Of a stretch of 12,826 nt of DNA, positions 12,760-12,826 are shown one piece after another. The stretch's first letter is position 1. Each line of letters opens with the position of its first letter. Under the pieces are notes generated by a model. It did not search any database and was not told where the DNA came from. It worked only from the letters and a program-made list of their open reading frames with translations. The stretch comes from CAYIEH01 sp964362385. GTDB taxonomy: Bacteria; Patescibacteriota; Minisyncoccia; UBA6257; UBA9933. The stretch spans positions 1 through 12,826 of the forward strand of contig CAYIEH010000017.1 in NCBI GenBank assembly GCA_964362385.1, written 5' to 3'. Made by a program: the position numbers and the translations under genes.

Positions 12760-12826
12760 GTTTTATAAAATACTTAAACGGGGGCGAGTTTTTATTGTAC
12801 TTGCTAAAATTTATCGGAGCGTGGTG

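Noticed and set aside
1..12826. CRISPR array, transposase, integrase or phage genes
   Set aside because: No regularly spaced direct repeats of CRISPR length, no transposase or integrase motifs and no phage structural proteins were seen on either strand.

Overview
The window looks like a chromosome fragment from an uncultured Candidate Phyla Radiation (Patescibacteria) bacterium, most likely a Parcubacteria relative. This is inferred from gene content and style; no marker tree was possible. The signs are compact A/T-leaning coding sequence, almost no Shine-Dalgarno sites, a CopB plus SHOCT pair, small secreted proteins with Thr/Ser tails, and GC-rich palindromes both between genes and in frame inside conserved genes. 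TGA is used as a stop (for example at 2759-2761), so the code is standard and not the SR1/Gracilibacteria variant.

Layout, left to right. 1-283 is repeat-rich noncoding DNA. 284-2761 is a two-gene copper module on +: a CopB-type P1B ATPase and a membrane-anchored SHOCT protein. It ends at a perfect 16-bp bidirectional terminator facing a minus-strand secreted protein (2902-3627). 3742-4116 holds a small minus-strand frame whose distal half is antisense to a tRNA-Ala(CGC) on + (3817-3890). A strong promoter and terminator about 70 bp apart (4199-4300) outline a possible small RNA or attenuated leader before an NYN/LabA-like ribonuclease (4328-4957). Next on + come rplU, tgt, an Fe/Mn superoxide dismutase and an unassigned TrpF-like TIM-barrel protein. 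The last has the window's only canonical ribosome-binding site and an operator-like inverted repeat in its promoter. A terminator at 8639-8672 separates this block from a leftward operon cysS-dnaB-recR (12059 to 8678). A divergent single-pass membrane protein follows at 12148-12759, and the right edge may cut into a tRNA gene.

How the genes relate: cysS, dnaB, recR, rplU, tgt and tRNA-Ala are housekeeping information-processing functions. CopB/SHOCT and SOD are metal and oxidative stress defence. The TrpF-like gene, the NYN protein, the 213-codon membrane frame and the minus-strand small frame have no clear pathway.

The main unexplained signal is a shared set of short repeats. Palindromes with the arm CCCCGTTAGAAAT sit in frame inside both copB and tgt. 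A second 16-bp motif is also shared by these two genes. CCGCC/GGCGG hairpins recur between genes and in the NYN gene. Degenerate arrays with an exact 7-bp period occur upstream of copB, rplU and tgt, and flank the palindrome inside copB. These look like mobile or propagating mini-elements that are tolerated inside proteins.
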